64,000 bases of DNA from positions 7,626,001 through 7,690,000 of the forward strand of contig CM034105.1 in NCBI GenBank assembly GCA_019914945.1, in the 5' to 3' direction. The DNA comes from Typha latifolia. Lineage: Eukaryota; Streptophyta; Magnoliopsida; Poales; Typhaceae. This document shows, piece after piece, positions 42,651 through 54,235 of the stretch. The first letter of the stretch is position 1, and each line of letters begins with the position of its first letter. The translations under genes and the position numbers were made by a program. The notes under the pieces are model-generated. The model did not search any database and had not been told where the DNA came from. It was given only the letters and a program-made list of their open reading frames with translations.

Positions 42651-43877
42651 CATACAGCTCTGAAAGCTTTAAATTCTGATTTGTGGTATTTAGACAGTGG
42701 CTGTTCAAGACATATGTCGGGTGACAAGTCGTTATTTTCTAATCTTGAAAACATGAAGGGGGAGTTGTGACATTCGGAGATAGTAATCCATCTAAGGTAA
42801 TAGGTAAAGGAAAGGTAAGTTCTCCGGGGGTTCCTATTCTTGAAAATGTTCTTCATGTTAAGGGCTTAAAAGTAAATCTTATGAGTATTAGTCAATTTTG
42901 TGATGAAGATTATGAGGTAAAATTCTCCAAAAATGATTGTACTATTCTAGATCATGGTGGTAATGTTATATGTTATGGATCTAGAACATCTAATAATTGC
43001 TATGTTATTGGAACGTCACATAAACTGAAATGTAAAAGTGCCTCTTTTGACATTACAGATCTTTGGCATCAACGTCTTGGACATGTGAATCACAAGGAAT
43101 TATTTACTCTGTCCAAACAAGAAGTGGTAAGAGGAATACCTAAGATGAAAGAAATGTCAAAAAGAGTGTGTGGTTCGTGTCAAATTGGAAAACAAACTAG
43201 GATTTCACACAAGAAGGTAAATACAGCTACCACCGACCCTATGCTCCAATTAGTTCACATGGACATGATGGGTCCAACAAAAATGAAAAGTCTTGGAGGT
43301 AAACGCTATATATTCTTAATGGTCGATGATTACTCCAGATATACCTGGGTTGCCTTTCTACGTGAGAAGTCTGAAACCTTTAAAGTTTTTAACTCACTAT
43401 GCTTAAAATTGCAGAATGAAAAATCTACTACCCTAATTAGGATTCGTTCTGATCATGGTAGATAATTTGAAAATGAAATTTTTTCCATATTTTGCGATTC
43501 TCTTGGTATTCAACATGAATTTTCAGCTCTTATAACTCCACAACAGAACAGGATTGTGAAAAGAAAGAACCGAGTTGTGCAGGAAATGACTAGGGTTATG
43601 CTTCACGCTAAAAAGGTTCCTCAAAGGTTTTGGGCAGAGTCGGTCAATACAGCAGTACATGTGATAAATCATGTTTATCTAAGACCAGGTACAAAAATGA
43701 CTGCATATGAAATCTAGAAAGGTAAGAAACCTAGTGTTAAATATTTTTGAGTTTTTGGTAGTAAATATTATATCTTGCGTGATCGAGAATATTTGACTAA
43801 ATTTGACACTAGAAGTAACGAAGGCATCTTTTTAGGGTATTAGAATAATAGCAGAGCCTACAGAGTATTTAATCTTG
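42651..43877 (+). pseudogene. Family D protease and integrase, decayed
   Basis: The protease motif WYLDSGCSRHMSG lies at 42683-42721. One missing G in a G-run near 42761 shifts the frame to that of 42767-43465. GAG-pre-integrase (LWHQRLGHVNHKELFTLS) and the zinc residues (H..H, CGSCQIGK) follow. In the core, HMDMMGP and RSDHG supply the two Asp, but the catalytic Glu is replaced in QNRIVKRKNR (Lys where Glu is normal). Stops occur after HGR (43463), in AYEI-KG, KYF-VF and LGY-NN. The frame ends at RAYRVFNL, where C2 begins. No RT or RNase H follows C2, so they were deleted. Confidence 0.88.
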
Positions 43878-44841
43878 TGATACGATCACGCCTTTTTGGT
43901 AAAGGGTCGATCTCTTCCAATTCTTGATCTGGACTAGATTTGGCACGGAACTTTGAAATAAGATCCCAAAATATTCCGCCGTTGGATCGATGTGAAATTT
44001 TGATATGTTGTCGCCCTAGAAAAGAGCTTTCCAACAAATTTTGATATGTTGAGGATGTGAATTTTGATATGTTGTGGATCTCGAGATACCGTCCTATTAG
44101 TGGACGAACATCAGGATGCTCTGTTTTGGATTCGTGGATGGAGGCACGAGATCCTAGGTAATGATGGTTGGTGGAGGACCGGCGTTAATGTGGTGGCACC
44201 GGTGAAAACTGATGGTGGAAGGGTTGTGGTTGATGGAAGGATTAGGGCAAGTGTGGGATAAATTGGACGAAGGGGGAGAAGAGGGCCACCCCTAAGGGAC
44301 TAGGGTGATTAGACGGACGAGGGAGGTTAGAAGCGGCATCGCTGGGGATTGAGAGAACGGGAGCGAAGAAGACGAAGGAGGCAAGGCAAAACTCAATCTC
44401 AATAATCAATAATCAATTTGGTTGCCTACCACATCCTTTTATAGGCTAACCAACAACTCAAATTAACCCTAAAAACACAATTTTCGTCGACCGCGTTCGA
44501 ACTCGCCCGACCGCGTTCGAACGCACCGAGTTCGCTCTTCTGGATTTGCGAACGCGATGCAGGAGTTCGAACGCGCAATCGAACGCGCTTGTCGGTATTT
44601 GCGAACGCGATGCAGGCGTTCACAGTGTGTTCGAACGCACCGCGTTCGAACGCACAGTACATTCTCTTCACCACGTTCACAACCCCGTTCACAAACCGCG
44701 TTCGAACTCACTCCACCCGCGTTCGAACGCGACTTACAGAAAACTTATTTTAATGGAAATTAAACACTAAAACATGAAATAAAAACACTCCTAAAGTGAA
44801 TCCATGCTCGAGACGACGTCGGTGAAGTCCGAATCGTATCA
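43878..44841 (-). mobile_element. Family C2 3' LTR (minus)
   Basis: 964 bp, TGATACGATCACG...GAATCGTATCA. U3 palindromes are dense at 44490-44735. It lacks the internal PBS copy seen in the 5' LTR of the same element. The flanks of C2 (TCTTG left, CTTTC right) do not match as a target duplication, in line with loss of D sequence at the right side. Confidence 0.88.
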
Positions 44842-44867
44842 ATCCACCACGCTTCGCAACCTTGTCC

Positions 44868-47800
44868 TCAAGGTTTGGAGTTTGAAAGCGATCCATGATA
44901 TCGACTCTAGCTCCCAAGTAGACTCGTCGGTAGATTTGCCCACCACTCAATTAGCACTTCGCCCTCTAATCGATCCCATGGCGTCTTCTCCTGCGGCCTA
45001 ATACTCGGATCGGTTCAGTGGGGCCATCCTCCTCCATTAGTTCGGGTAAGGCCGAACCCACCACATGGTTAGGCCCGATCTGGGCCTTCAATGCTGATAC
45101 ATGGAAGACCGGATGTATCCTGGTTCCTTCAGGTAGGTCCAACCGGTAAGCTCTTTTGGACCGATTCGTTGTAGCACTCGGTACGGACCGTAGTACTTGT
45201 AACCCAACTTTTGGTTCAAAATTGGTCTCAATGTGGATTGTCGATACGGTTGAGCTCGAACGAACACCAATTGATCCACCTCAAATTCTCGCTCACGCCG
45301 GCCTTTGTCATGAGCTTGCTACATGCGGTTTTGGGCTGTGGCTAGGTGAGTCTTGAGCAGTCTCAATGTTTCATCTCGATCGGCAAGCTCCCAGTCAAGC
45401 TCGGTCCTATTCGTCGCCGCGAGTCTATCATAAGTACGCAAGACAGGGGGAGTGCGCCCATAAACAGCCTCAAAGGGGGTCATGCCGATGCTAGAGTGAT
45501 GAGCAGTATTGTATGACCACTCAGCCCATGGAAGGAACTTGACCCAATCCTTTGGTCGTTCCGCCACAAAGCATCGCAAGTATTGCTCCAGTCCGCGATT
45601 CACCACCTCGGTTTGGCCATCCGTCTCGGGGTGATAAGCTGAACTCAGGTTGATTTGAGTCCCTTGCAATCTGAAGAACTCGGACCAAAACTCACTGATG
45701 AAGATGCGATCCCGGTCTGACACGATCGTCCTAGGCATCCCATGCAAGCGTGCCACTTCCCGAACAAAAATTTTAGCAACCCTTTTTGCTGAAAATGGGT
45801 GAGATAATGTTATGAAATGAGCATATTTGCTCAGTCTATCCACCACAACAAACACCATCGATTGTCCCCGAACCTCCGGCAGCCCCTCGATGAAGTCCAT
45901 GGAGATATCCTCCCAAATACGCTCTGGTATAGGTAGTGGTTGTAGCAGCCCGCTAGGCTTGAGTGCCTCCGATTTGACTCGTTGGCAGATTTGACATTCA
46001 CGCACATACTTTTTCACGTCCGTCTTCATTCTTTGTCCATATACGGTTTTGGGCCAGCCGCTTGTAGGTACGTAATACCCCTTCATGCCCTGCTATAGGA
46101 GTATCATGGAAGTGTGCCATCAATAGTCTCCATAGCTCTTCGTTCCGGGGTACCTTGATTCGCCCGCACTCTAGTACTAACCCATCGCGCTCCTCGTGCT
46201 CGGGGTGGCTTAAGGGGTTCTCTCTCAACTCCTCCATGAGTTGGACCAGCTCACTATCCTCTGCACTATCTCTTCGCAGATCTGAGAAGAAAGGAAAGGT
46301 GGGCGCCGAGAAAGAAGCGAGCTCCCTTGCGACCCCTTCATTTGGAAGTTCAAGTAGCGGTTGGCTTCCATCTAGCAGCACTCTCTTGTCATTTCTCCAA
46401 AACGTCAATGTGAGGCTTGTAAAATCAAATGTCACGGGCCCCAAGCTTGGAAGCCATTGGGTCCCCAAAACAATATCGGCACATTACAAGGCCAACAGAT
46501 AAAGATCCAATGTGAAAGTTTGGCCTTGCACCTTCAATTCCGCACCTCCACAAATAGAATCCGCTCGCAATGTGGTGCCATCTCCGATCGTCACATCGAA
46601 CCCTTCCGTGGGTTCCGACTCGAGCCCAATCTTCCTAAGGAGCCTCTTGTCAATGAAGTTGTGGGTGGACCCGGTGTCAATCAAGATTCTCACTGTGGTT
46701 TTCTTGACTACCCCGTTCACCCGCAAGGTCTTTGGCGTAGCTGTCCACGAATAGGTGTGGAGGGAGATTTCGGCTATCCTGTCCTCCACGGGTTGCTCCT
46801 CAGCTTCTTCTCCTTGATGTCCAGCCACATCTGCACCTTCAGCTGCAAACTCGTCCTCCGCTTCCTCCAATCCATCGATTAGCATCACCGATCCCATCGG
46901 TTTACCGCAGCGATGCCCGGGTACAAACTTCTCATCGCAACGGAAGCATAGGCCCTTGGCTCTTCTTTCTTCTACTTGGGCTGGTGTGAGTGCTCGTCCC
47001 GGACCTCTAGGTGCATACTTCACATCTTGGGATGGCTTCAAGGGTGCTAGAGGAGTTACCACTGTAGCAGCAACCCTTGGTACTCTGATAGTACTTCCCG
47101 CTGCTATGTTTGGTTGAGCTTGATTGCGGCTTCCTTGGCTTATCCAACTCTGCTTTAGGTGTATCTTCATGGCCCTATGTTTGTCTTCCATAAGCACCGC
47201 ATCTTCGAAGGCCTCCTTTAAGGTTCTAGGCCTTAAAGCCCTCACATCGGCTTGTATGTCACCCGCAGCCCGGAGATGAAGGTGCTGCGAAGTTGCTGAT
47301 CCGTCCATGGTGGATGACATCGGCTACTAATCCTCTCAAATTCTTCTTGGTATGACCCAACCGTGGTCTTTTGCACCATCTTTGAGAGGAGAGCATCAAA
47401 GTCTTCATATCCCGATGCTCCAAATCGCCGTGTGATATCGGCGCAAAATTCAGCCCAAGTTTCGATAGCCTCAGTGGCATTGGCTGCTCGAAACCAATGA
47501 AGCGCCACATCCTCAAGGTGGAAGCTCGCAAGCGTCACCTTGTACTCTTCTGCCGTTCAAAGAATTGCTCCGCCCTATACAACCAATCGATCGGGTCGCC
47601 ACCTTTGAACTTGGGGAATTCGAGACGCACGACTTGTCCACGGATGCCATTGTCTCATTCCGGATCATGTCCTTGTCTAACCGGGGGGGGATGCACCATG
47701 AAGGGTTGATGATCCCTCCTTCGGTTTTGATTAACTTGTTGTGGTTCCGGATCGTATTGACCCGCCCACGGATCTTGATCTCCAACGCGGTCTCCAAAGT

Positions 47801-48146
47801 GGTTCACCCGTCGGATGGGTTCACCTGCAACTAGACCTGGTGTAACCATCCTTGCTTGCCTCTGCCCATAGGGTGGTGGTAGCAGCGGCTCTTGTGGTTG
47901 CAAAGGCTGAACCGGTGGCGGTGGGTTCAAGGGGGTGGACTCGCGTCGTGGGGTCGATGGTGCTTTCCCGTTCGCCCGTAGTTCCCGCATCATCTCCATC
48001 ATCATCTAGTTGTTGATGGCCAATTGCTCTGAAATAGACCCCAACATGGCTTGAACGCTAGGTTCTTCCGTATTCTTCCGTATCCTCTATTGGGATATCT
48101 CTTCTTCATCATCTCGCCGTGCAGCCATGGATCTGGTTGTCGTCAT
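44868..48146 (-). pseudogene. Family C2 gag-protease-integrase gene lacking RT and RNase H
   Basis: Start codon at 48146, stop TGA at 44870-44868 (minus). Blocks: gag N-terminus (MMMEMMRELRANGKAP), gag domain (ASFHLEDVALHWF at about 47490-47530), zinc knuckle CFRCDEKFVPGHRC near 46920-46960 and protease ILIDTGSTHNFID near 46640-46690. Protease joins integrase at LPNEGVAREL (about 46321-46350) exactly as in C1. Integrase keeps MDFIEG, IVSDRD and GQTEVVNRG, i.e. the full catalytic triad. Small indels break the frame at 47540-47640, 47260-47320, near 46490 and near 46000. C2 is the closest relative of C1 here. Confidence 0.9.
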
Positions 48147-48187
48147 TGGAAGCGCTTGTCCGAGGAAAGGTGGCTCTGATACCAGCT

Positions 48188-48957
48188 TGTTACGATCACA
48201 CCTCTGGATATGGAGCTCTGATACCAGCTTGATACGATCTCTCCTTTAGGGCTAAAGATCGATCTTTTCTAATTCTCAGATCTGGACTAGATCTTGTACG
48301 GAACTTTGAAATAAGATCCCGAAAAGTGATGGTGGAAGGGTTGTGGTTGATGGAAGGATTAGGGCAAGTGTTGGATAGATTGGACGAAGGGGGAGAAGAG
48401 GGCCACCCCTAAGGGACTAGGGTGATTAGCCGGACGAGGGAGGTTAGAACCGGCGTCGCCGGGGATTGAGAGAACGGGAGTGAAGAAGACGAAGGAGGCA
48501 AGGCAAAACTCAATCTCAATAATCAATAATAATTTTGGTTGCCCTACACATCCTTTTATAGGCTAACCAACAACTCACATTAACCCTAAAACACAATTTT
48601 CGCCGACCGCGTTCGAACTCGCCCGACCGCGTTCGAACGCACTGAATTAGCTCTTCTGGATTTGCGAACGGGATGCAGGCGTTCGAACGCGTGATCGAAC
48701 GCGCCTGTCGGTATTTGCGAACGCGATGCAGGCGTTCACAGTGCGTTCGAACGCACCGCGTTTGAACGCAAAGTACATTCTCTTCTCCACGTTCACAACC
48801 CTGTTCACAAACCGCGTTCGAACTCACTCCACCCGCGTTCGAACGCGACTTACAGAAAACTTATTTTAATGGAAATTAAACACTAAAACATGAAATAAAA
48901 ACACTCCTAAAGTGAATCCATGCTCGAGACGACGTCGGTGAAGTCCGAATCGTATCA
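48188..48957 (-). mobile_element. Family C2 5' LTR (minus), internally deleted
   Basis: 770 bp, beginning TGTTACGATCACACC on plus. It holds one internal PBS copy (at about 48220-48231) in addition to the true PBS near 48172-48184. About 240 bp of R-U5 are missing near 48320 relative to the 3' LTR. It ends GAATCGTATCA at 48957, where D sequence resumes. Confidence 0.85.
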
Positions 48958-49929
48958 CTTTCTGCTTCAACAGCTGCCGGGCGGTACAAACATAATTTTG
49001 GGACCCATCCTGTTATTTGTGAACGACCCGTGGTCATTTTTGATTTTTCTTCTTTGGGGATAGAACAGATATTTATTGAACGAGGATGATTATCAGTGTG
49101 TCGGATGAGCGGGACTGCTTATGTGGAAGTTGTACGGGAATTTTTTTGTAATGCCACTGTTTTAGAACGCTGTATTCGTTCTACTATTCGTGGGGTGTCT
49201 GTATACTTGGACTCAGATGTTATTCGCGCTGAACTTCGTTTTCCTGATGGTGAGTTCCAGTACCTCACGTCTGCTCCACTTCCTGATGTCGGTGAATATG
49301 CTGGCACTGTACTGATCAAAGGGGAACGTTGGAAGGGAAACATGATGCCTCATGCGAAGCTGACACCAGTGGCTTGCATGCTTCACCTGTTTTGTCTGTA
49401 TAGCGTCATCCCCAAGACTCGACATTCCAGTATTAGTCTGGATTGTGCATTCCTTCTTCATGCAATGTTAACTGGAGGTTTCGTTGATTTGGCTGCGGTG
49501 ATCTATGACTCGATTCTCACAAATTGCCCGAAAAAAGCACCCCATGAGGGGTTACCATTTGGCATCTTTATTACAAATTTGTGCACTCAGAGTGGGGTGC
49601 GTGTGGATGCTTCGGAACCTTCCCTTACTTCGAACAAACCGTTGGATCGGATTACACTTAAGCGGAGTCAAGCTCACGACCAGTTGTCTCCTCTCAAGCC
49701 GTCCTCTTCCGCCGCTGGTCGCTCATCGCACCTCAACAGTTCTGACGATGACACATCTCACTCTGAGGGGGAGTTACCACAGTACTCTGACCGTTTTGAT
49801 CAGCTTAGTACTCAAGTGCAGGATCTCCATTCGGCCGTGAATGATTTACGAGCCGAGCAAGCTCGTTAGGGGACTGTCCTTGACTCTGTGTTGACGATTC
49901 TTCAGCGTCAATTTCCTCCGAGTTCCTAG
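48958..49929 (+). pseudogene. Family D envelope-like / plant transposon protein ORF
   Basis: Sits after pol and before the 3' LTR, the place of the envelope-like gene in Sireviruses. The fragment opens with GRYKHNFGTHPVICERPVV. A TGA at 49087 replaces the usual Trp of ERGW-type sequence, then 258 codons are open from 49096. Visible are YVEVVREFFCNATV, RGVSVYLDSDVIRAELRFPD, a mostly hydrophobic middle (HLFCLYSVIP...CAFLLHAMLTGGF) and a C-terminal Ser/Asp-rich stretch with a short coiled coil (FDQLSTQVQDLHSAVNDLRAEQ). A TAG at 49867 precedes in-frame VLDSVLTILQRQFPPSS and a second stop, so the native end was probably about 49929. The fold resembles the putative plant transposon protein family. 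Function is unknown. Confidence 0.72.
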
Positions 49930-50291
49930 TCTTTGGCATGTGTGGCAAAAAGGGGGAGAGTGTCTAGGTGTGTAGGTGTGTAGAGGGAGCATGGTAATAG
50001 GGGGAGTTTATTAGAGTCTTTCTGTCTTTCTAATCTTACTTATAACTTTGCTTGGAGAAATTGTGATATTTGTCTGTTTAAGTACTTTTGAACTTATGCT
50101 CCATTGATAACTTGTGTTTGAATTGGATTGTTTATTCATTTCAAGTTATTTTCACTTGATCTTGGATTGGTATATGTTTATTTGCAGGGATTGATGTGCA
50201 AAATATTCTAGTCTTGTTGATTGCTCAATTTGAAGTCTTTGTAATATCTTGTAACCTAGGTGTTTTGTCACAAATTGCCAAAGGGGGAGAT
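49930..50291 (+). other. Family D 3' untranslated region with repeated polypurine motifs
   Basis: AAAAAGGGGGAGAG at about 49947-49960, AGGGGGAG at about 49999-50006 and AAAGGGGGAGA at 50280-50290, the last directly before the 3' LTR. Several polypurine motifs of this kind are a known Sirevirus mark. The rest of the segment is T-rich and without an ORF. Confidence 0.75.
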
Positions 50292-51372
50292 TGTTAGGTT
50301 TTTATTTGTTGGCAATTGTGTACAAAATATTCTAAGTGTATTTTTTCATGTATATGAGCTTTATACAAGTCTAGAATATCTCTGGTTTGAAGAATTGCAA
50401 GATTATTGGAGAAAAGCCGTCGAGTTCACACCGCGTTCACAAACGCGTTCGAATGCGGAATCTGCGTTCACACAGACAGAGAGTCGCGTTCACAAACGCG
50501 TTCGAACGCGGGTACTGCGTTAACACAAACAAAGAGCCGCGTTCACAAACGTCTTCGAACGTGGGTACTATGTTCGCACAAACAGAGAGCCGCGTTCACA
50601 AACGCGTTCGAACGCGGGTACTGCGTTCACACAGATAGAGAGCCACGTTCACAAACGCATTCGAACGCGGGTACTGCGTTCTCACAGACCGAGAGCTGCG
50701 TTCATAAACGCGTTCGAACGCAACCTGAAGAATTCAAGTTGTCACGTTCGAACGCACTCGGGCCCGTTCGAACGCACCTGAGTTCAAGTCATGCCGTTCG
50801 AACGCACCCGGGCCGCGTTCGAACGCACCAACGAAGTTTGATAAAATTGGACTTTTGTGAGTATGGATAAGACTTGGATTTGGCTCTATCTTGGAGATCA
50901 TATATAAGGATTGTGATGCCCTATCTTGAGGGGTGTTGAAGAAGCATTATCAAAGGAGACTTCTTGAGGTTACATCGGTTCTTCAACTATCAGGGTTCCA
51001 CTCATCTACAAAAACTTAATCTTTCGTCTTAAGGGCTATCTAGACGAAAGATCAATCTTGAGGGTTACTGAGGTTGGACTTCAATCACGAGAAGTAGTGA
51101 ATCGTGGGTTCTAGTGAGCAAGACTGAGAGGAACAAAGTTGTTTGGATCGACGGGTTGTTTTGTGAGTTAGTCTTGTAACTGCTACTATTCTAGTGATTG
51201 GTTTTGATCCGAGTTTGGATCCGTGGTTTTTTCCCGTTTGGGTTTTTCCACGTTAAAATCTTGGCGTTCATCTCTACTTTCATTCCTAATATTTCTACGG
51301 ATTTTTACTTAAGCGAACGAGCGATATCATTGCCTAGTATTTAGATACATAGTTGTGTCTAGAGTTTTTTCA
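50292..51372 (+). mobile_element. Family D 3' LTR with a six-unit 53-bp array
   Basis: 1,081 bp. Units containing TTCACAAACGCGTTCGAAC start at 50436, 50489, 50542, 50595, 50648 and 50701, each 53 bp apart. TATA lies at 50901-50909. The 150-bp length difference from the 5' LTR is explained by about three extra units and 12 bp more here, against a 21-bp unit present only in the 5' LTR. Confidence 0.92.
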
Positions 51373-52707
51373 CAATCTCTCTATTAGCATCATCGATCCC
51401 ATCGGTTTAGCACAGTGATGATTGGGTACAAACTTCTCATTATAGCAAAAGCACAGGCCTTTGGCTCTTCATTCCTCTACTTGAGCAGGTGTGAGTGCTC
51501 ATCCTAGACCCCTAGGTGCGTAGTTTACATCTTGGGAGGACTTTAGGGGTGCTCGAGGAGGCACAATTGCAGTAGCGGTTCTTGGTACGCCGGTAGCATT
51601 TCCTATCGCTATGGTTGGTTGAGCTGGATTACGGCTTCCTTGGCTCGTCTAGTTCTATTTGAGGTGCAACTTCATGGCTCGATGTTTGTCTTCCATGAGT
51701 ACTGTATCTTCGAAGGCCTCCTTTAAGGTTCTAGGCCTTAAAGCCCTCACGTCGGCTTGTATATCTCCCACAGCTCAGAGATGAAAATGCTGTGAAGTTG
51801 CTGATCCGTCTATAGGGGTTGGCATCAGCTACTTATCCTCTCAAATTTTTCTTGGTATGCCCCAACTGTGGTCCTTTGCACTGTCTTTGAGAGGAGAGCG
51901 TCGAAGTCTTCATACCCTAACGCTCCAAATCGCCATGTGATATCGGCGCAAAAGTCAGCCCAAGTTTCAATCGTCTCATGGGCATTGGTTGATCGAAACC
52001 AATGTAGGCATCTTCAAGGTGGAAGCTCGCAAGCGTCACCTTATATTATTCCGCTGTACCATGGCACGCGAAGAATTGTTCCGCCCTATATAACCAATCG
52101 ATCGGGTCACCACCTTTAAACTTGGGAAATTTGAGTCGCACGATTTGCCCACAGATATCGTTGTCTCTATCCAGATCATATCCCAGTCCTTGTCTAACCG
52201 GAGGTGGATGCACCATGAATGGTTGATGATCCCTCCTTTGATTTTAGTTGCCTTGACACAGTTTCGGTTCGTATTGCCCCGCCGAGGGATCTAGATCTCC
52301 AAGGCGATCTCCATAGTGGTTCGATGTCGGTTGGGCTCACCTACAACAAGGCCTAGTGGAATGATCCTTACTTGTCTCTGCCCATAGTGTGGTGGCAGCA
52401 GAGGCTCTTGTGGGTGTAAATTCTGAACCGGTGGCAGCGGGTTCATGGGGGTGGACTCGCATTGTGGGGTCGATGGTACATTTTCATTCGCCATGACTTC
52501 CCGTGTCGCCCATAATTCCCGCATCATCTCCATGATCATCTGATTGTTGATGGCCATTTGTTGGGAAAGAGACCCAAACATGGCTTGAATGCTAGGCTCT
52601 TTCATATTTAGGTTTGGTCGGGCAGTTACGCAGGTGGGAAGTCCCCGCAACCGTTTCCCCCTCCTCTATTGGGGAAATCTCATCTTCCTCATTCTGGTTG
52701 TTGTCAT
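51373..52707 (-). pseudogene. Family C4 gag and zinc knuckle
   Basis: Start codon at 52707 on minus. N-terminal blocks MFGSLSQQMAINNQMIMEMMREL lie at 52510-52590, a proline-rich linker at 52400-52460, the gag domain (FPKFKGGDPIDWLYRAEQFF-like) at 51880-52130 and a corrupted zinc knuckle at 51400-51470. It continues into the protease at 39871 beyond the D element. It is decayed by stops and indels. Confidence 0.82.
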
Positions 52708-52748
52708 AAGAAGCGCATGTCCGAAAAATGGTGGCTCTGATTCTAAGT

Positions 52749-53613
52749 TGATACGATCTCCCCTTAGGCCGATCTATACGATTTTAAGATCTGGACAAGA
52801 TCTGACACAGAAATTTAAAAAGATATCCCGAAAGATGCAGTCGTCGAATTGACGTGAAATTTTGATAGGTTATAGAGTCGAAAACAATTTCCAAAAAAAT
52901 TTAGTTTTAGGGGAATCGGATGGTGAGATCTCGAGATATCAGCCGATTAGTAGACGAACATCAGGGAGTCCGTCTTTAGATCTGTGGATGGAGGCACGAG
53001 ATCCTAGGTGATGATGGATGGTGGTGGACCGGCGGTAATGGGTGGCGGGTTATGGGTGATGGTAGGGGTGTGGGCAAAGTGCTAGATAGATTGGATGAAG
53101 GGGGAAGAGTGGGCCGCCCTTAAGGGACTAGGGTGAGTGGCCGGTCGAGGGGGGTTAAAAGCGGTGTCGCCGAGGAACGAGAGAACGAGAGAGAAGAAGA
53201 CGACGGAGACAAGGGCAAAACTCAATTCATTCAATAATGATTCCATGGTTGCCATCCACACCTTTAGAGGCAATTGTTAACCCTAAAATAGTATATTTTC
53301 GTCGACCGTGTTCGAACACAACTAATCGCGTTCAAACGCACATTTTGCGTTCTCTGTTTGTGCGAACATGATGCAAGAATTCGTAGGCGCGTTTGAACGC
53401 GATCGGGCGCGTTCGAACGCACATTTCGCATTCTCTGTATGTGTGAACCTGATGCAGGTATTCACAAGCGCATTCGAACGCAGTCCACCCGCGCTCGAAT
53501 GTGACATACAGAAAACTTATTTTTGTATGAATTAAACACTAAAACAAGAATAAAAGACACCCGTAAAGTGTATCCATGCTCGAGACAACATCGGTGAAGT
53601 CCGAATCGTATTA
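52749..53613 (-). mobile_element. Family C4 5' LTR (minus)
   Basis: 865 bp, TGATACGATCTCC...GAATCGTATTA, the last CA being mutated. A single PBS-like AACTTAGAATCAGAGCC follows on minus. U3 palindromes lie at about 53305-53510. Confidence 0.87.
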
Positions 53614-54233
53614 GTAAGAAGCATGGTCGACTGATACATCTTGCTAGAGTCTTTTCTTATTGTATTAGTTGTTTATTTTCGGAAAAAAAACTTTCAAACT
53701 TCTTTGCGAACGCCTGCATTAGTTTGCAGAAAGGGGCGCGTTCGAACGCCTTTTCGAATGCCTACATCACTTCACAAAAACAGAGAACGCAAAATGTGCA
53801 TTCGAACGCGGTCGGGCACTTTTGAACGCCTGCATGCAAGCAGCTACATCAGTTCGCATCCACAGAGAATGTCTTTTGTGCGTTCGAACGCGGTCGACCC
53901 CGTTCGAATGCGATTGGTGAGAGTCCACTAGTATTAGAGTAAATAATTATTATTTTAGCTTGTTGGCTAGCCTCTATAAAGGTGTGGATGGCAGCCAAAA
54001 TGATTATAATGAATGAATATTGGTTTCTATCCTCCTCTATTCTCTCTCCAGTCTCTCTACCCTAATTTCTCTCCTCCCTCTTCACCAACCAGCCACATCT
54101 ACCCATAACCCTATCATCCACTCCACCTATCACTACCACTATCACCCCACTATAGCGTATTTTTGTCCCAGTTGCAGTTCGAATCTGCGAAGGGCAAAAA
54201 TATAAAAAACGTAGATCAGGAAGTTATGGATCG
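53614..54233 (+). mobile_element. Family A PPT scrap and LTR (plus), left arm of an inverted repeat
   Basis: GTAAGAAGCATGGTCGAC (53614-53631) matches the A polypurine region, and TGATACATC opens the LTR at 53632. U3, TATA (CTATAAAGG at about 53974) and R are present. It stops inside U5 at GTTATGGATCGAA, where a minus-oriented A LTR begins at the same U5 position. Confidence 0.82.
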
Positions 54234-54235
54234 AA

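Larger units (their letters stand above)
39872..51372 (+). mobile_element. Family D: Sirevirus-type Ty1/copia element with TSD CAATC, containing C2
   Basis: Bounded by LTRs (39872-40802 and 50292-51372) and a perfect target duplication CAATC (39867-39871 and 51373-51377) inside C4. Order: LTR, PBS, gag with two zinc knuckles, protease, integrase, [C2 element], envelope-like ORF, several GGGGGAG purine motifs, LTR. RT and RNase H of D are absent where C2 sits. Copia order, large coiled-coil Gag, envelope-like gene and multiple polypurine motifs are the known marks of Sireviruses. Confidence 0.9.

Noticed and set aside
50430..50760. CRISPR-like array (regular 53-bp repeats with palindromes)
   Set aside because: The units are direct tandem repeats without unique spacers, lie inside an LTR of a plant retrotransposon, and have a second copy in the other LTR.
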